From the NCBI GenBank assembly GCA_027625095.1, contig JAQBXN010000002.1:1-64000 (forward strand): 64,000 bases of DNA, written 5' to 3'. The stretch's first letter is position 1. Each line of letters starts with the position of its first letter. Both the position numbers and the translations under genes were made by a program. The notes beneath the pieces are model-generated. The model worked only from the letters and a program-made list of their open reading frames with translations, searched no databases and had not been told where the DNA came from. Below are positions 26,848 to 35,593 of the stretch, piece after piece. Source of the DNA: Planctomycetota bacterium (GTDB taxonomy: Bacteria > Planctomycetota > PUPC01 > JACPCR01).

Positions 26848-26991
26848 TTACTGTCGGCGATCCTGCTTTTCTGCGGGTAGCCCGAATATTTTTTCTCTGA
26901 CCCCGGCCGGCCAGTGTTCCGATGTGAAGGGAGCTTCGGAGTCTTTCTTTGCCTTGTTCGGGGTTTTCTTCTGAGTTGATTTGTTAATCAT
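26848..26991 (-). CDS. Possible 47-residue basic small protein
   Basis: Opens MINKSTQKKTPNKAKK and ends GLPAEKQDRRQ. It is strongly basic at the N-terminus with a short hydrophobic-aromatic middle (FTSEHWPAGV). A GGAG lies about 12 bases before the ATG, and an intrinsic terminator follows the stop, which is the main support. No family is recognised. Frames upstream that would lengthen it look non-coding. Confidence 0.4.
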   Translation of the reverse strand: MINKSTQKKTPNKAKKDSEAPFTSEHWPAGVREKIFGLPAEKQDRRQ

Positions 26992-27559
26992 GTTTGCGGG
27001 GCTCCAATCTTTGGATTGATGAAAGGAAGAAATCAAATGGATCGAGTTCGATTGAATGTGGACTGGCATGAATTGAAAGAAGTAGTTCGTAAGGAAGGTT
27101 TGGTCTTCAGGACCGTTTTCGCTCCTGACTCTCTGATTTTCTGGACCAGTAAAGCGACGGCTTGTAGCGAAGGGGAAGAGGGGACAGCTTGGTTTCGTTC
27201 CTGCATTGTTGACTCCGGGTGAATTAAGTTTCCCTAGGCCTAGCAGCAGGTATGCCAGTGACCGCCCCAAACGTAATGTGTCTTGCTACAGCAGCTTGAA
27301 TGGGGAGGGGAATTCCTTGAGACATTTTCAGATGGAATTCACTAGATAGGGAATCCAGATCCCTGACCTGCGCCTCAGCTACCGGATTACATTTGGTCTG
27401 CTGGAATCCAGACGGCTCTCTCTGAACGCAAGCCGTGTTCCTTCAGGTGACCGCCCCGTATTCGCCGTTTCCCAATGGTTTACGAATATCGACCAGCGTC
27501 TGAGAGTAGCTGGCGAGATACATGTGTGTGAAATGAACCACAATTGAAAACACCTGACC
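26992..27559. other. Intergenic stretch without a supported gene
   Basis: About 570 bp between the small basic gene and the ribokinase 3' end. Short open frames on both strands lack ribosome sites and family motifs. The sequence GTGACCGCCCC occurs twice (near 27260 and 27450); nothing else stands out. Confidence 0.5.
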
Positions 27560-28486
27560 TCAAGCCTGAGTCGCCGCAAGAAAAGCATTTATTTCATTAC
27601 GGCGAGGTATCGAGGGTTGGGCCCCAATGTGGGTGACGCAGATGGCAGAGGCTGCGCTAGCCTGCCGCATTGCCTCGGGCAAAGGAAGACCCTCAACAAT
27701 TGCAGCACCCAGAGACCCGCAGAAAGTATCACCGGCAGCAGTCGTATCGACAGGATTTACATCGAACGCCTGAACATGCACCATACCTTGATTGGTTGCT
27801 GCAATCGCGCCGTCTCCACCGAGAGTGATGATGACATTTTGTGGCCCCCTCCTCCGAAGAGCCTCGGCCACCATAGAGGCTTCAGGCTGACTATTGATCG
27901 GAACGCCACTCAAAGCAGCCGCCTCTACTTCATTGACAACAAGGAATGAAATTTTGCGGTCAAGTTCGATGAGTTCCTCCAGCACAGGGGCGTAATTGAG
28001 CAGGACTGGCGTACCATGTTTTTCGGCCAGTCGAAGCACTTCTACATTGGTTGTGACAGGGATCTCCATCTGCAGAAGCACCAGGCAAGATTCGGAAATC
28101 AAATCTTCCAGGGATTTCACCATCTCGATGGACAGCGCGCCGTTTGCCCCTGCCGCAACGGAAATGCAGTTCTCTCCATTCGCACCGATCATGATGAGTG
28201 CAGTACCGCAAGGCTGATCATCCATGAACTGAATACCGGAGGTGTCCATCTGGTCGGCCTGGAAATTCTCCACCATCTGCTTTCCGAAATGATCCTTACC
28301 AAGGCAGCAAATGAAGGTGACCTGCCCGCCAGCGCGGGCCGCAGCAGTGGCCGTGTTTGCACCCTTTCCGCCAAAAACCTGAATGTATTCTCCTCCCGTC
28401 ACCGTCTCACCGGCAGACGGCAGGCGCGGAACTTTCATGATCAAATCGACATTCGAACTGCCGATCACGGTGATGCGTTTGTCCAT
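27560..28486 (-). CDS. rbsK: Ribokinase-type PfkB sugar kinase
   Basis: 308 residues from the ATG opening MDKRITVIGSSNVDL; the frame is open further upstream, but that part belongs to a palindromic repeat. Family signatures: GGKGANTATAAARAGG near residue 43 (substrate site) and DTTAAGDTFCGSL near residue 250, whose A-A-G-D holds the catalytic aspartate. It phosphorylates a sugar, probably ribose, at the expense of ATP in the cytoplasm. The length is standard. No transporter or ribose regulator is adjacent, so specificity for ribose over another pentose is unproven. Confidence 0.93.
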   Translation of the reverse strand: MDKRITVIGSSNVDLIMKVPRLPSAGETVTGGEYIQVFGGKGANTATAAARAGGQVTFICCLGKDHFGKQMVENFQADQMDTSGIQFMDDQPCGTALIMIGANGENCISVAAGANGALSIEMVKSLEDLISESCLVLLQMEIPVTTNVEVLRLAEKHGTPVLLNYAPVLEELIELDRKISFLVVNEVEAAALSGVPINSQPEASMVAEALRRRGPQNVIITLGGDGAIAATNQGMVHVQAFDVNPVDTTAAGDTFCGSLGAAIVEGLPLPEAMRQASAASAICVTHIGAQPSIPRRNEINAFLAATQA

Positions 28487-28572
28487 GGTCTCAAGCCTGA
28501 ACCACAGGGAACGAATGAAACGATTTCCTACCGCGGCACATGGCCGCAACCAAAAAACTGGAGAGTTCCACC

Positions 28573-28704
28573 GGATGGCAAACCAATACAACGGATGGAT
28601 TTCTGGATCTGGTTCTTCATCCGTTGTGTCGGTTTGCCATCCCTTGGCCTGACCAAGAGAGCACGCGCTACGCGTAGAATTTCCAAAGTAAATCTCTATT
28701 CAGC
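28573..28704 (+). repeat. Dispersed repeat, copy 3 (large hairpin plus conserved tail)
   Basis: The head is a 25-bp stem with two mismatches (28573-28597 with 28618-28642) beginning GGATGGCAAACC, with a 20-base loop. The tail, GCGTAGAATTTCCAAAGTAA then ATCTCTATTCAGC, matches the tails of the copies at 2.6, 13.8 and 39.2 kb although the head sequence is different. It lies in the 307-bp gap between ribokinase and the kinase-like receptor gene, in the same orientation as the other copies. Confidence 0.7.
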
Positions 28705-28793
28705 GACTGAAAGGGTTGCAATTGCAGAGGGTCTACCGGGGACGGACAGGGAGGATTGATTCCGTGCAAGGTAAGAGTTGCCGTCAGCTCCCA

Positions 28794-31700
28794 TCAGTCA
28801 CCATCGAGGAGCTTTATTTTGATGTCGCGCCATGAACTCTTTCCATTTGAATAGAGTCCTATCTTGCCGCTCTTAAGTGTTGAATCCTGGAGCTGATAAT
28901 AAAGGCGGTTATTAATAAAGATATTAAAGAATGTGCCCTTGGCGGACACAGTCATGTCGTGCCAGTGTGTGTGCCATGAGCCTTTGATTTTTCGGCCGGA
29001 AAAATATTCGTATTCCTCGTTGGCGTACACTCCGCAGTCCAGCCATTCACCACATGTAAGCACATATTGGCTGGCGCTCTTACCGCCGTCTTTTCCTGGA
29101 TTGCGGCGTAAATACAGGCGAATCGATGCGGCTGGTTTAATCCTGACCTTTGCACTCACAATACAGTTGCGCCAGTTAAGCTCACCCGCGTCAGTGGTTG
29201 CGTTAGGATTGCCATTCGCTTCGAGTGTTCCTTTGAAATCGGTAGGGGTCCAGGTGCCTTCACCGAAAATATTCCAGCCCTGCATATTCTTGCCGTTATA
29301 GAGCTCTATCCAATCGTTCGTGGCCCTCTTTTCAGCGGCGAGCCAAAGCGCAGGTTTTTGATCTCTTACCCAATCGCTGGTCGGCTTGCCGACAATAAGA
29401 ACATTGTCGATGACTACACCCTCGGGGGGCCTGGCGCCATGATCGCCCTTGTTACCCAGCATGGGGAGCCAGGAGCCGGTATTCGGGTATTTATAGGACG
29501 GAAGCTTTCTCTCATTGATGTAAAGGGTTGCCTCGCTGCCGAGCCATTCCAGACGAACGCGGTGCTTCTTCCTGACCTCCAATGGTTCAATGGCTTTGGG
29601 CTCATCTGTGCCCGAACTTTTCTGTAGATGAACACCGATCCAATATGCGAACGTCCGTGGAGAAAACTCGAAATAGTGGTATTCGGAGGCCCGGCCTTCT
29701 TTCTCGGAAACAAAACCAAACCGAACCTTGGAACCTTCGGCTTGAAAGGTCACATCCGCCGCAATTGTTATCGCTCCCGTCATGGGCAGCTGGCCTTGGA
29801 TATATGAGCCATTGCCGCCAGTTGACATTGGATAGAGGGCTCGGCGAATGATCTGGTGTTCGCCTTCCATCGCAAACCAGTCGGTGGCCTGTTCGGATGT
29901 GCTGAAATTGTAATTCAACTTGACGATACCATCGGAGTCTGCCGCGCCACTGCCTTCAAACAGCGGGTCAAGATCCCAGCCACTGAAAACATATCTTTCC
30001 ATCGCCTGCTCAAAATCTGTGGTATCTGCTTTCAGCCCTTTTGCCGAAGCAAGGGCTTTCCGGGCTTCAATATGCTCTTCCCGGTACAGTAGCCACCAAC
30101 CGCGCTCGAGCTCCATTTCGCCCACCTGAAAGTCCATCTTTGGAAAGGCTATGTCCATCATCAGGTCTGTGGGCAACATACCTGAAGGCTCGGTGAAGGT
30201 ATCGTTCTCCTGCTGGATAAAAATACGGCCGTCCTCAAGCCGCATTAATTTGCCCTGAGAAGTGCCAATTTTCACCTGTCTGCCCTTGTTCTTGTTAAAC
30301 CATTCTATTGTCGCTTCATCCCACCTTCGTCTGACCGTCTTCAAAGAAGATTGATCCACTTCGGCCCACTTCTGGTATCTGGACCAGATGTCCTTTTCTT
30401 TTTGCGTGCCGGCTTTCTGTGAATAGTCACCGAGCTTCTTAATGAAGTCTTGCACCACCTCCAAAGCGCCTGGCCAATCAGCTATTTTTGCTGAAAACTG
30501 CATGTTTTCGCGATAGCTGATGTAGAGCTTATTCGCCAGTTCATCGATGTGCAGTGTGCCAACTTCTGCGTTGTTCAAGAGAGCTTTAATGTCATTGATG
30601 AGAGGCCTTACCTCATCCTCGATGGGCGGAATAACAAGTTTTTCCAGGGCAACCACTCCTTCTTCGATAAGTTCTCTGTCTGACTTTGGGTCGTATTGTT
30701 CCACCTTTGCGATCGCTGTTTTAGCTGCCTTCAGGGCCTGCTCTGCAATATCCCCCTGGAGCGCCTGACAATTCGAGACAATTCCCGTAAGCATCAGGTA
30801 TTTATTCCGAAATTCGGCCACCATTTGATAAGCCTGAGCAAACTCGCTTTCGCTAGCCAACTGCAGGGCCTGGCCTGTGAGTTTGCTGAGTTCGTCAGAG
30901 GCCAGGTTCAGTAAATCCGCTTCGACTGCTCGAATGTTCTTGGATGCAGCCTGAGCCTCAAGGGTGCCAGGGCAGGAGTCGATCACCTTCCTGAAATTTG
31001 TCGCCAGATCCAGCCACTTCCCCGGATTTGCCGCGGCAAATGATTCTGCCTGTTGGAGCAGTTGAATGCATTGCATCCCACCAGATTTGTATGAACTGTC
31101 TGGGGAGCCCTTGTTGATATCGAAGTAAAAATAGGTTCCGCCTCCGCCGAGCGCGAGAATAATTACCCCCCACATGATGAACAGATAGGACCGTCGCGCC
31201 TTTTCCATCGTAAAGCCTCCACCCCCACCGAAACCAGACACTGGGACGGCTTCATGCATGACGGGGGCAGCAGGCGCCATCGTGGACTGTTGGAGTGAAA
31301 GCCCGCCAGCGGGGGGCTGTGAGGCAGTCGCAGCGGAAACTGGAACAGCAGGCGAATCGGCAGGCGCCTGTTGTGAATCAGGGGTAAGCAAGAGCGAGTC
31401 GAACAGGTCCGGTACAGACTTTTGGGGAGGCTGAGCCTTCATTGGCGCCGGGGCTGGTGCCTTCTTTGGCGCCGGGGCTGGCGCCTTCTTTGGCGCCGGG
31501 GCTGGCGCGGCTGGGGCTTCGCTTAATTCCTGCAAGCCTTTGAATGCCTCGACTGCCTGTTCGAAGGATTGAAATCTGGATACCGGGTCTTTAGCAAGAA
31601 GAATGGTAATAAAGCTGGACAGGGCGTCCGGAACGCTGATGTCCATATCGGCAGGGGCGACGACCTCCTGCTCCGAAATGTTCATTCTTAATTGAATGGG

Positions 31701-32321
31701 GTTGGCAGCGAGGAACGGTGGGGCCCCACATAGAGCGTGGTAAAAAGTCGCTCCCAGAGAATAGATATCACTCCTGACGTCAGTCTGGTTGCCGCCAGCC
31801 TCTTCAGGGCTGATGTAGAAGGGTAGCACCTGCTCCTCATCTTCTTCAATCCCGGAACAAACAAAACCAATCAGCTTCAGCTCCCCTCCCAGGGGAATAC
31901 AGTGAGAGGGTTTTAAATCCGTATGCCGGATGCCCTTCTGTTCAGCAGCGGAGAGCGCCAGCAAAGCCTGGCCGAGGAGCTTCACACCGACATGCACCGG
32001 CACTTTGCCTTTTTGCCTGATAATGGATTCCAGGTTCGGCGCCTGGATAAATTCCATCGTGACGAAAGGCGTCCCGGTGCTCTTGTCCGCACCTGCCAGG
32101 AACAAACGCGCCACATTCGGATGGGATAACTTGCTTGTTGCCTTCGCCCGTTCGACAAACCGGTTGATCACCGCCCCGTCTTGGGAACTGAGAGCCTTCA
32201 GCACGACTCCTCGATTCTTATCCTTCTGAAACGCTTTGTAGATGGTGCTGCGGGATGTGGTGCTGATCACACCCTGAATTTCGTGCCCTTCGATTTCCTT
32301 AAGCGGGGTAGCGTTTGCCAT
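28794..32321 (-). CDS. Membrane kinase-like receptor with C-terminal DUF1080 domain, probable pseudokinase
   Basis: 1175 residues; the start has AGGAG five bases before the ATG. Residues 1-265 have the protein kinase fold: VVLKAL (Lys42), HTDLKPSH (Asp135), SPEE and SDIYSLG. The glycine loop reads GVISTTSRSTIYKA with no G-x-G, the Asn after HRD-KP is His, and the DFG motif reads GFV (152-154), so metal binding looks lost. A Pro-Ala-Lys linker (275-300), a single membrane helix at about 378-400, a long helical domain (500-800) and two sandwich domains follow. The last (WIELYNGKNMQGWNIF) is DUF1080. Topology would put the kinase part inside and DUF1080 outside, suggesting a glycan-sensing receptor. 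It is divergent from a radical SAM gene. Confidence 0.88.
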   Translation of the reverse strand: MANATPLKEIEGHEIQGVISTTSRSTIYKAFQKDKNRGVVLKALSSQDGAVINRFVERAKATSKLSHPNVARLFLAGADKSTGTPFVTMEFIQAPNLESIIRQKGKVPVHVGVKLLGQALLALSAAEQKGIRHTDLKPSHCIPLGGELKLIGFVCSGIEEDEEQVLPFYISPEEAGGNQTDVRSDIYSLGATFYHALCGAPPFLAANPIQLRMNISEQEVVAPADMDISVPDALSSFITILLAKDPVSRFQSFEQAVEAFKGLQELSEAPAAPAPAPKKAPAPAPKKAPAPAPMKAQPPQKSVPDLFDSLLLTPDSQQAPADSPAVPVSAATASQPPAGGLSLQQSTMAPAAPVMHEAVPVSGFGGGGGFTMEKARRSYLFIMWGVIILALGGGGTYFYFDINKGSPDSSYKSGGMQCIQLLQQAESFAAANPGKWLDLATNFRKVIDSCPGTLEAQAASKNIRAVEADLLNLASDELSKLTGQALQLASESEFAQAYQMVAEFRNKYLMLTGIVSNCQALQGDIAEQALKAAKTAIAKVEQYDPKSDRELIEEGVVALEKLVIPPIEDEVRPLINDIKALLNNAEVGTLHIDELANKLYISYRENMQFSAKIADWPGALEVVQDFIKKLGDYSQKAGTQKEKDIWSRYQKWAEVDQSSLKTVRRRWDEATIEWFNKNKGRQVKIGTSQGKLMRLEDGRIFIQQENDTFTEPSGMLPTDLMMDIAFPKMDFQVGEMELERGWWLLYREEHIEARKALASAKGLKADTTDFEQAMERYVFSGWDLDPLFEGSGAADSDGIVKLNYNFSTSEQATDWFAMEGEHQIIRRALYPMSTGGNGSYIQGQLPMTGAITIAADVTFQAEGSKVRFGFVSEKEGRASEYHYFEFSPRTFAYWIGVHLQKSSGTDEPKAIEPLEVRKKHRVRLEWLGSEATLYINERKLPSYKYPNTGSWLPMLGNKGDHGARPPEGVVIDNVLIVGKPTSDWVRDQKPALWLAAEKRATNDWIELYNGKNMQGWNIFGEGTWTPTDFKGTLEANGNPNATTDAGELNWRNCIVSAKVRIKPAASIRLYLRRNPGKDGGKSASQYVLTCGEWLDCGVYANEEYEYFSGRKIKGSWHTHWHDMTVSAKGTFFNIFINNRLYYQLQDSTLKSGKIGLYSNGKSSWRDIKIKLLDGD
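31444..31507. repeat. 24-bp tandem repeat in the kinase linker
   Basis: A unit beginning GGCGCCGGGGCTGG is repeated about 2.7 times in the receptor gene and encodes repeated PAPAPKKA. It is a low-complexity linker of a kind often variable in copy number between strains. Confidence 0.8.
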
Positions 32322-32491
32322 ATGTGCTCCTGTGTCCGGGGAACTGGCCAGCATTCTACATGGGGAAGGCCGGGAATCCAGAGCATGATGAATCCTGAAT
32401 CGCTGGTGAACGGCAGAAGGCGGGTGGAAGATAAATGGCGATACTGGCTCTATCCGTTTCGAAAGTCGCAATCCAAGCAACCTGACCACTC

Positions 32492-33916
32492 TTGTCATTA
32501 CCACTCCACAGCCTTCAGATTCCCGCTGAGCCATCGGCCCGGCGGTTCTCGATTCGGCGGGCGAGTTCCACCTCACGCAGTGTCCTGCTGGTAAATCCCT
32601 GGATTCATGACTTCACCGCATTTGACCTGTGGATGAAGCCACTCGGACTGCTCTATATCGCTTCCGTGCTGGAAACCGAGGGATACAAGGTCGGTCTCAT
32701 TGATTGCGTGGATCCCGAGGCCGGGCCGCGCTCAAAGGGCACCCTTGGCGAATACAACTGCCACTACATCCACAGCGACGAGATCGAGAAGCCGTTCGCT
32801 TTCCGGGATATCCCGCGCAAGTTTAAACGTTTCGGGATGACGCCCGAAGAATTCCGGAGTCGTTTGCGTGCTCTCCCCCGGCCGGAGGTCATCGGCGTTT
32901 CCTCCATGATGAGCTACTGGTATCCGGGCGTTGCCGAAACCATCGAGGTGTTGAAGGAGACTTTCCCGGGAGTGCCCATCGTGCTCGGCGGAATCTATGC
33001 AACCCTCTGCGAAGAGCACGCGAAAACTCTCGGCGCGGACCTGGTAATTGCCGGGCGCGGTGAAAAGGCCATGCTCAACCTGATGGATGACTTTTTTGAC
33101 AACCACGCCGACCGCTCTGGATTTTCTGATCAGTTGGATGACATGCCGCGGCCAGCTTACCACCACTACGAAAGTCCCAGCTCAGCCTGCATGCTCACCT
33201 CACTTGGGTGTCCCTACAAATGCACCTACTGCGCATCGCACGTACTGTATCCGGAGTTCCGGTTAAGACAGGTGGCGAAAGTGGTCGACGAGATTGAATG
33301 GTACGTCCGCCATCATGGTATTCAGGACATCACATTTTATGACGACGCCCTTCTGCTAGCGAGCCAGCGGCACATAGGAGCCATCTGCGAGGGTATCGTG
33401 GAACGCGGTCTGAAAGCGCGTTTCCATACACCAAACGGCCTGCACGCGGAAATGATCTCGCCAACTCTTGCCAGGAAACTTTATGCGGCAGGCTTCAAGA
33501 CCATTCGACTGGGATTTGAAACCTCGGATATCGAGCGTCAGAAGGATTCGGACAACAAAGTCAGCAACAGCGGTTTCTCACGAGCAATTCGGAATCTATA
33601 CGAAGCAGGATTCACCCCACGTGAGGTAATGGCCTACGTGCTGATCGGGATGCCCGGCCAGCCGGCAGAAGAGGTCCTCGATTCCGTACAGTTCGTTCAG
33701 GATAGGAATGTCCGAGTCTCACTTTCCCAATACTCGCCCATCCCTGGAACTGTCGAGTACGATAAAGCGGTGAGAAATGGTTTCGACGGCTCAGATCCGT
33801 TATTGGCAAACAAGACCATCTATGCCATGCGCGAACTCGGCATGAAGTTCGAGGACTACGAGCGGGTACGCCGGGTATCGAAGGAGGGTAACCAGCGGAT
33901 CATGTGCAATTCATGA
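32492..33916 (+). CDS. Cobalamin-binding-type radical SAM protein
   Basis: 474 residues if the TTG at 32492 is the start; an in-frame stop lies just upstream and no ATG or GTG is found before the conserved core (VLLVNPWIHD), so the start is uncertain. Residues about 30-200 resemble the B12-binding Rossmann domain (KPLGLLYIASVLE, LVIAGRGE). The radical SAM cluster motif is CPYKCTYC with cysteines 240, 244 and 247, followed by the barrel (FYDDALLL, RLGFETSD). It would bind a 4Fe-4S cluster and SAM in the cytoplasm; the substrate is not known. Neighbours give no firm clue. Confidence 0.85.
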   Translation: MSLPLHSLQIPAEPSARRFSIRRASSTSRSVLLVNPWIHDFTAFDLWMKPLGLLYIASVLETEGYKVGLIDCVDPEAGPRSKGTLGEYNCHYIHSDEIEKPFAFRDIPRKFKRFGMTPEEFRSRLRALPRPEVIGVSSMMSYWYPGVAETIEVLKETFPGVPIVLGGIYATLCEEHAKTLGADLVIAGRGEKAMLNLMDDFFDNHADRSGFSDQLDDMPRPAYHHYESPSSACMLTSLGCPYKCTYCASHVLYPEFRLRQVAKVVDEIEWYVRHHGIQDITFYDDALLLASQRHIGAICEGIVERGLKARFHTPNGLHAEMISPTLARKLYAAGFKTIRLGFETSDIERQKDSDNKVSNSGFSRAIRNLYEAGFTPREVMAYVLIGMPGQPAEEVLDSVQFVQDRNVRVSLSQYSPIPGTVEYDKAVRNGFDGSDPLLANKTIYAMRELGMKFEDYERVRRVSKEGNQRIMCNS

Positions 33917-33947
33917 TGAGCAGGCGTGGGAGGGAGCGAATGCCGCT

Positions 33948-34739
33948 TCAGGATTCATACGCCTTCATTGTTGCCAATTCGACGGGCAGATGCTCCTGGT
34001 GCGGAGTCCAGCCGATCCACTCTCCGCTCAGAAAACCCTGATACCCATTTTTCTGAAGTATCTGCACGGCGGTTTTGTGGTCGATCTCACCTTCTCCAAT
34101 CGGGCAAAGCTCCAGCTTGTTGTCGCTGGTTTTTCCGTCATGAAAGTGCACATGCCTTACCCAGGGTTTAAGCATCTCGTAGGATTCTTCCATGGTCGCA
34201 AAGCCCATCCGAACCGGATGCATAATATCCCAGTTCACTGCGATGTTGGGATGCCCCACGTATTCCATCAGAGAAGCGACGTCTCGTGGATCGCACCAGG
34301 AATCATGCGTCTCGAGGCAGATGGTAACCCCTCTCTCGCCAGCATGATCTGCGAGTGACTTCAGGGCCTCCCCTGCGTGGGCGACTGCCTGTTCGCGGCT
34401 CATTCCCTGGCCAAGGCCCCCACCAAAGACGCGGAGTCTTGTGCTCCCGATATCTGCGGCAAGATCGATGTGGTTGTGAGTGCTCTGAACATGTTCATCT
34501 GAATTCGCCGGATCCGCGTAGCGCGCGGAGCAGGCAACACAGGCAATGGCAATGCCAGCGTCCGTAGCCTGCTTTCGGATAGTGTCACGCAAAGCCGCAT
34601 CCGCCTCGACCTCGACGCCGTGCTTATGGTTCGAAACGGTGCGAGGCTCAAGCCCGTCGTATCCAAGATCGGAGGCAGTAGACAACATCTCGGTGAATGT
34701 AAGTTCCGGACACGAAAAACTCATAAATGCGTAATTCAT
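33948..34739 (-). CDS. Sugar phosphate isomerase/epimerase-type TIM barrel
   Basis: 263 residues without a leader. The AP endonuclease 2 / xylose isomerase-like barrel is recognisable: GYDGLEPRT, ICLETHDSW (Glu, metal), NWDIMHP (Asp and His), HVHFHDG (His and Asp) and GFLSGEW (Glu) supply the expected metal ligands at successive strands. Members isomerise or epimerise sugars and polyols such as inosose or tagatose derivatives. The family is greatly expanded in PVC genomes. It is convergent with the radical SAM gene (31 bp apart). Substrate cannot be given. Confidence 0.9.
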   Translation of the reverse strand: MNYAFMSFSCPELTFTEMLSTASDLGYDGLEPRTVSNHKHGVEVEADAALRDTIRKQATDAGIAIACVACSARYADPANSDEHVQSTHNHIDLAADIGSTRLRVFGGGLGQGMSREQAVAHAGEALKSLADHAGERGVTICLETHDSWCDPRDVASLMEYVGHPNIAVNWDIMHPVRMGFATMEESYEMLKPWVRHVHFHDGKTSDNKLELCPIGEGEIDHKTAVQILQKNGYQGFLSGEWIGWTPHQEHLPVELATMKAYES

Positions 34740-34927
34740 TATTAATGCCTTTTGTTCTGAAAGAAGGTGACATGATGCAGTTGATACTATTCAGGAGAAG
34801 AAAACCGCACAAGTCCGGCGAGGTGCAATCAGGTTACCAGAGACGGGCGCTGGGTTTCAGGTGTCTAAAGCTTGCCCCGCGGGGCGAAGTGCAGGTTTTC
34901 CTGCTCCTCCGCCTCCCTGCTGACTGA

Positions 34928-34956
34928 TTGAATGGCTGGATCCACCTACCTATAAT
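34928..34956 (+). promoter_or_regulatory. Sigma-70-type promoter of tpx
   Basis: TTGAAT, a 17-base spacer and a consensus TATAAT at 34951-34956. The predicted start of transcription near 34963 gives a leader of about 48 bases ending in a GGAGG ribosome site before the tpx ATG. Confidence 0.75.
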
Positions 34957-35010
34957 TCCCCCCCTTCGATAGGGAGTCACAATTTTTTTTATATTCTTGC
35001 GGAGGTAGTC

Positions 35011-35523
35011 ATGTCCGAACGTAAAGGTGTCATCACATTTAAAGGTGGTCCGCTCACTCTTGTTGGTCCTGAGCTCAAGACTGGCGCGGCAGCTCCCGAT
35101 TTTTCTTGTCTCGAAATTCTTGACGCACGAACGCTGGCAAATTCAGCGGGCAAGGTACGACTCTTAAACGTCGTTCCCTCACTCGACACTCCCGTTTGCG
35201 CTGAGCAGACCAAGCGCTTCAACGATGAACTTGCCAATCTTGGCGACAACGTTGCGGTTATCACCATCAGTGCCGATCTTCCTTTTGCCCAGGCCCGCTG
35301 GTGTGGTGAAGCAGGCGCCAAAGGGATCACCTTCTACTCCGACCACCGCGATACGAATTTCGGTAAGGCTTACGGCGTCCTGATTAAGGAACTCCGCCTG
35401 CTGACGCGTGCTATTTTCGTGGTCGATTCCCGCGGAAAGCTGGTTTACCAGGAGATCGTCCCCGAAGTCACCGCATTCCCCAATTACGATGCCGCCATTG
35501 CAGCCGTCAAGAGCGCTTCGTAG
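35011..35523 (+). CDS. tpx: Thiol peroxidase (atypical 2-Cys peroxiredoxin)
   Basis: 170 residues, the usual length. The peroxidatic cysteine is Cys63 in SLDTPVC and the resolving cysteine is Cys98 in ARWCGEAG, the spacing seen in Tpx enzymes. It reduces alkyl and hydrogen peroxide in the cytoplasm using thioredoxin. The gene is single, with its own promoter and strong Shine-Dalgarno site upstream and a hairpin downstream, so it is likely monocistronic. Nothing unusual is seen. Confidence 0.97.
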   Translation: MSERKGVITFKGGPLTLVGPELKTGAAAPDFSCLEILDARTLANSAGKVRLLNVVPSLDTPVCAEQTKRFNDELANLGDNVAVITISADLPFAQARWCGEAGAKGITFYSDHRDTNFGKAYGVLIKELRLLTRAIFVVDSRGKLVYQEIVPEVTAFPNYDAAIAAVKSAS

Positions 35524-35536
35524 TCAAATATAATCC

Positions 35537-35589
35537 CGGGAAGAAATGCCTGCGTTTATGTTGAACTGAGCATAAGCGCAGGCTTCCCG
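35537..35589. terminator. Bidirectional terminator-like hairpin
   Basis: CGGGAAG and GCCTGCGTTTATG on the left pair with CATAAGCGCAGGC and CTTCCCG on the right, interrupted only by a small bulge. It fills the gap between the stop codons of tpx and the convergent transglutaminase-like gene. There is no long T-run on either strand. Confidence 0.6.
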
Positions 35590-35593
35590 TTAC

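Noticed and set aside
27016-27222. 68-codon plus-strand frame
   Set aside because: Antisense to another low-quality frame, with no promoter, ribosome site or motif. I left the region as intergenic.
31444-31507. Tandem repeat as a CRISPR or regulatory array
   Set aside because: It is in frame inside the kinase-like receptor and encodes a Pro-Ala-Lys linker; there are no spacers.
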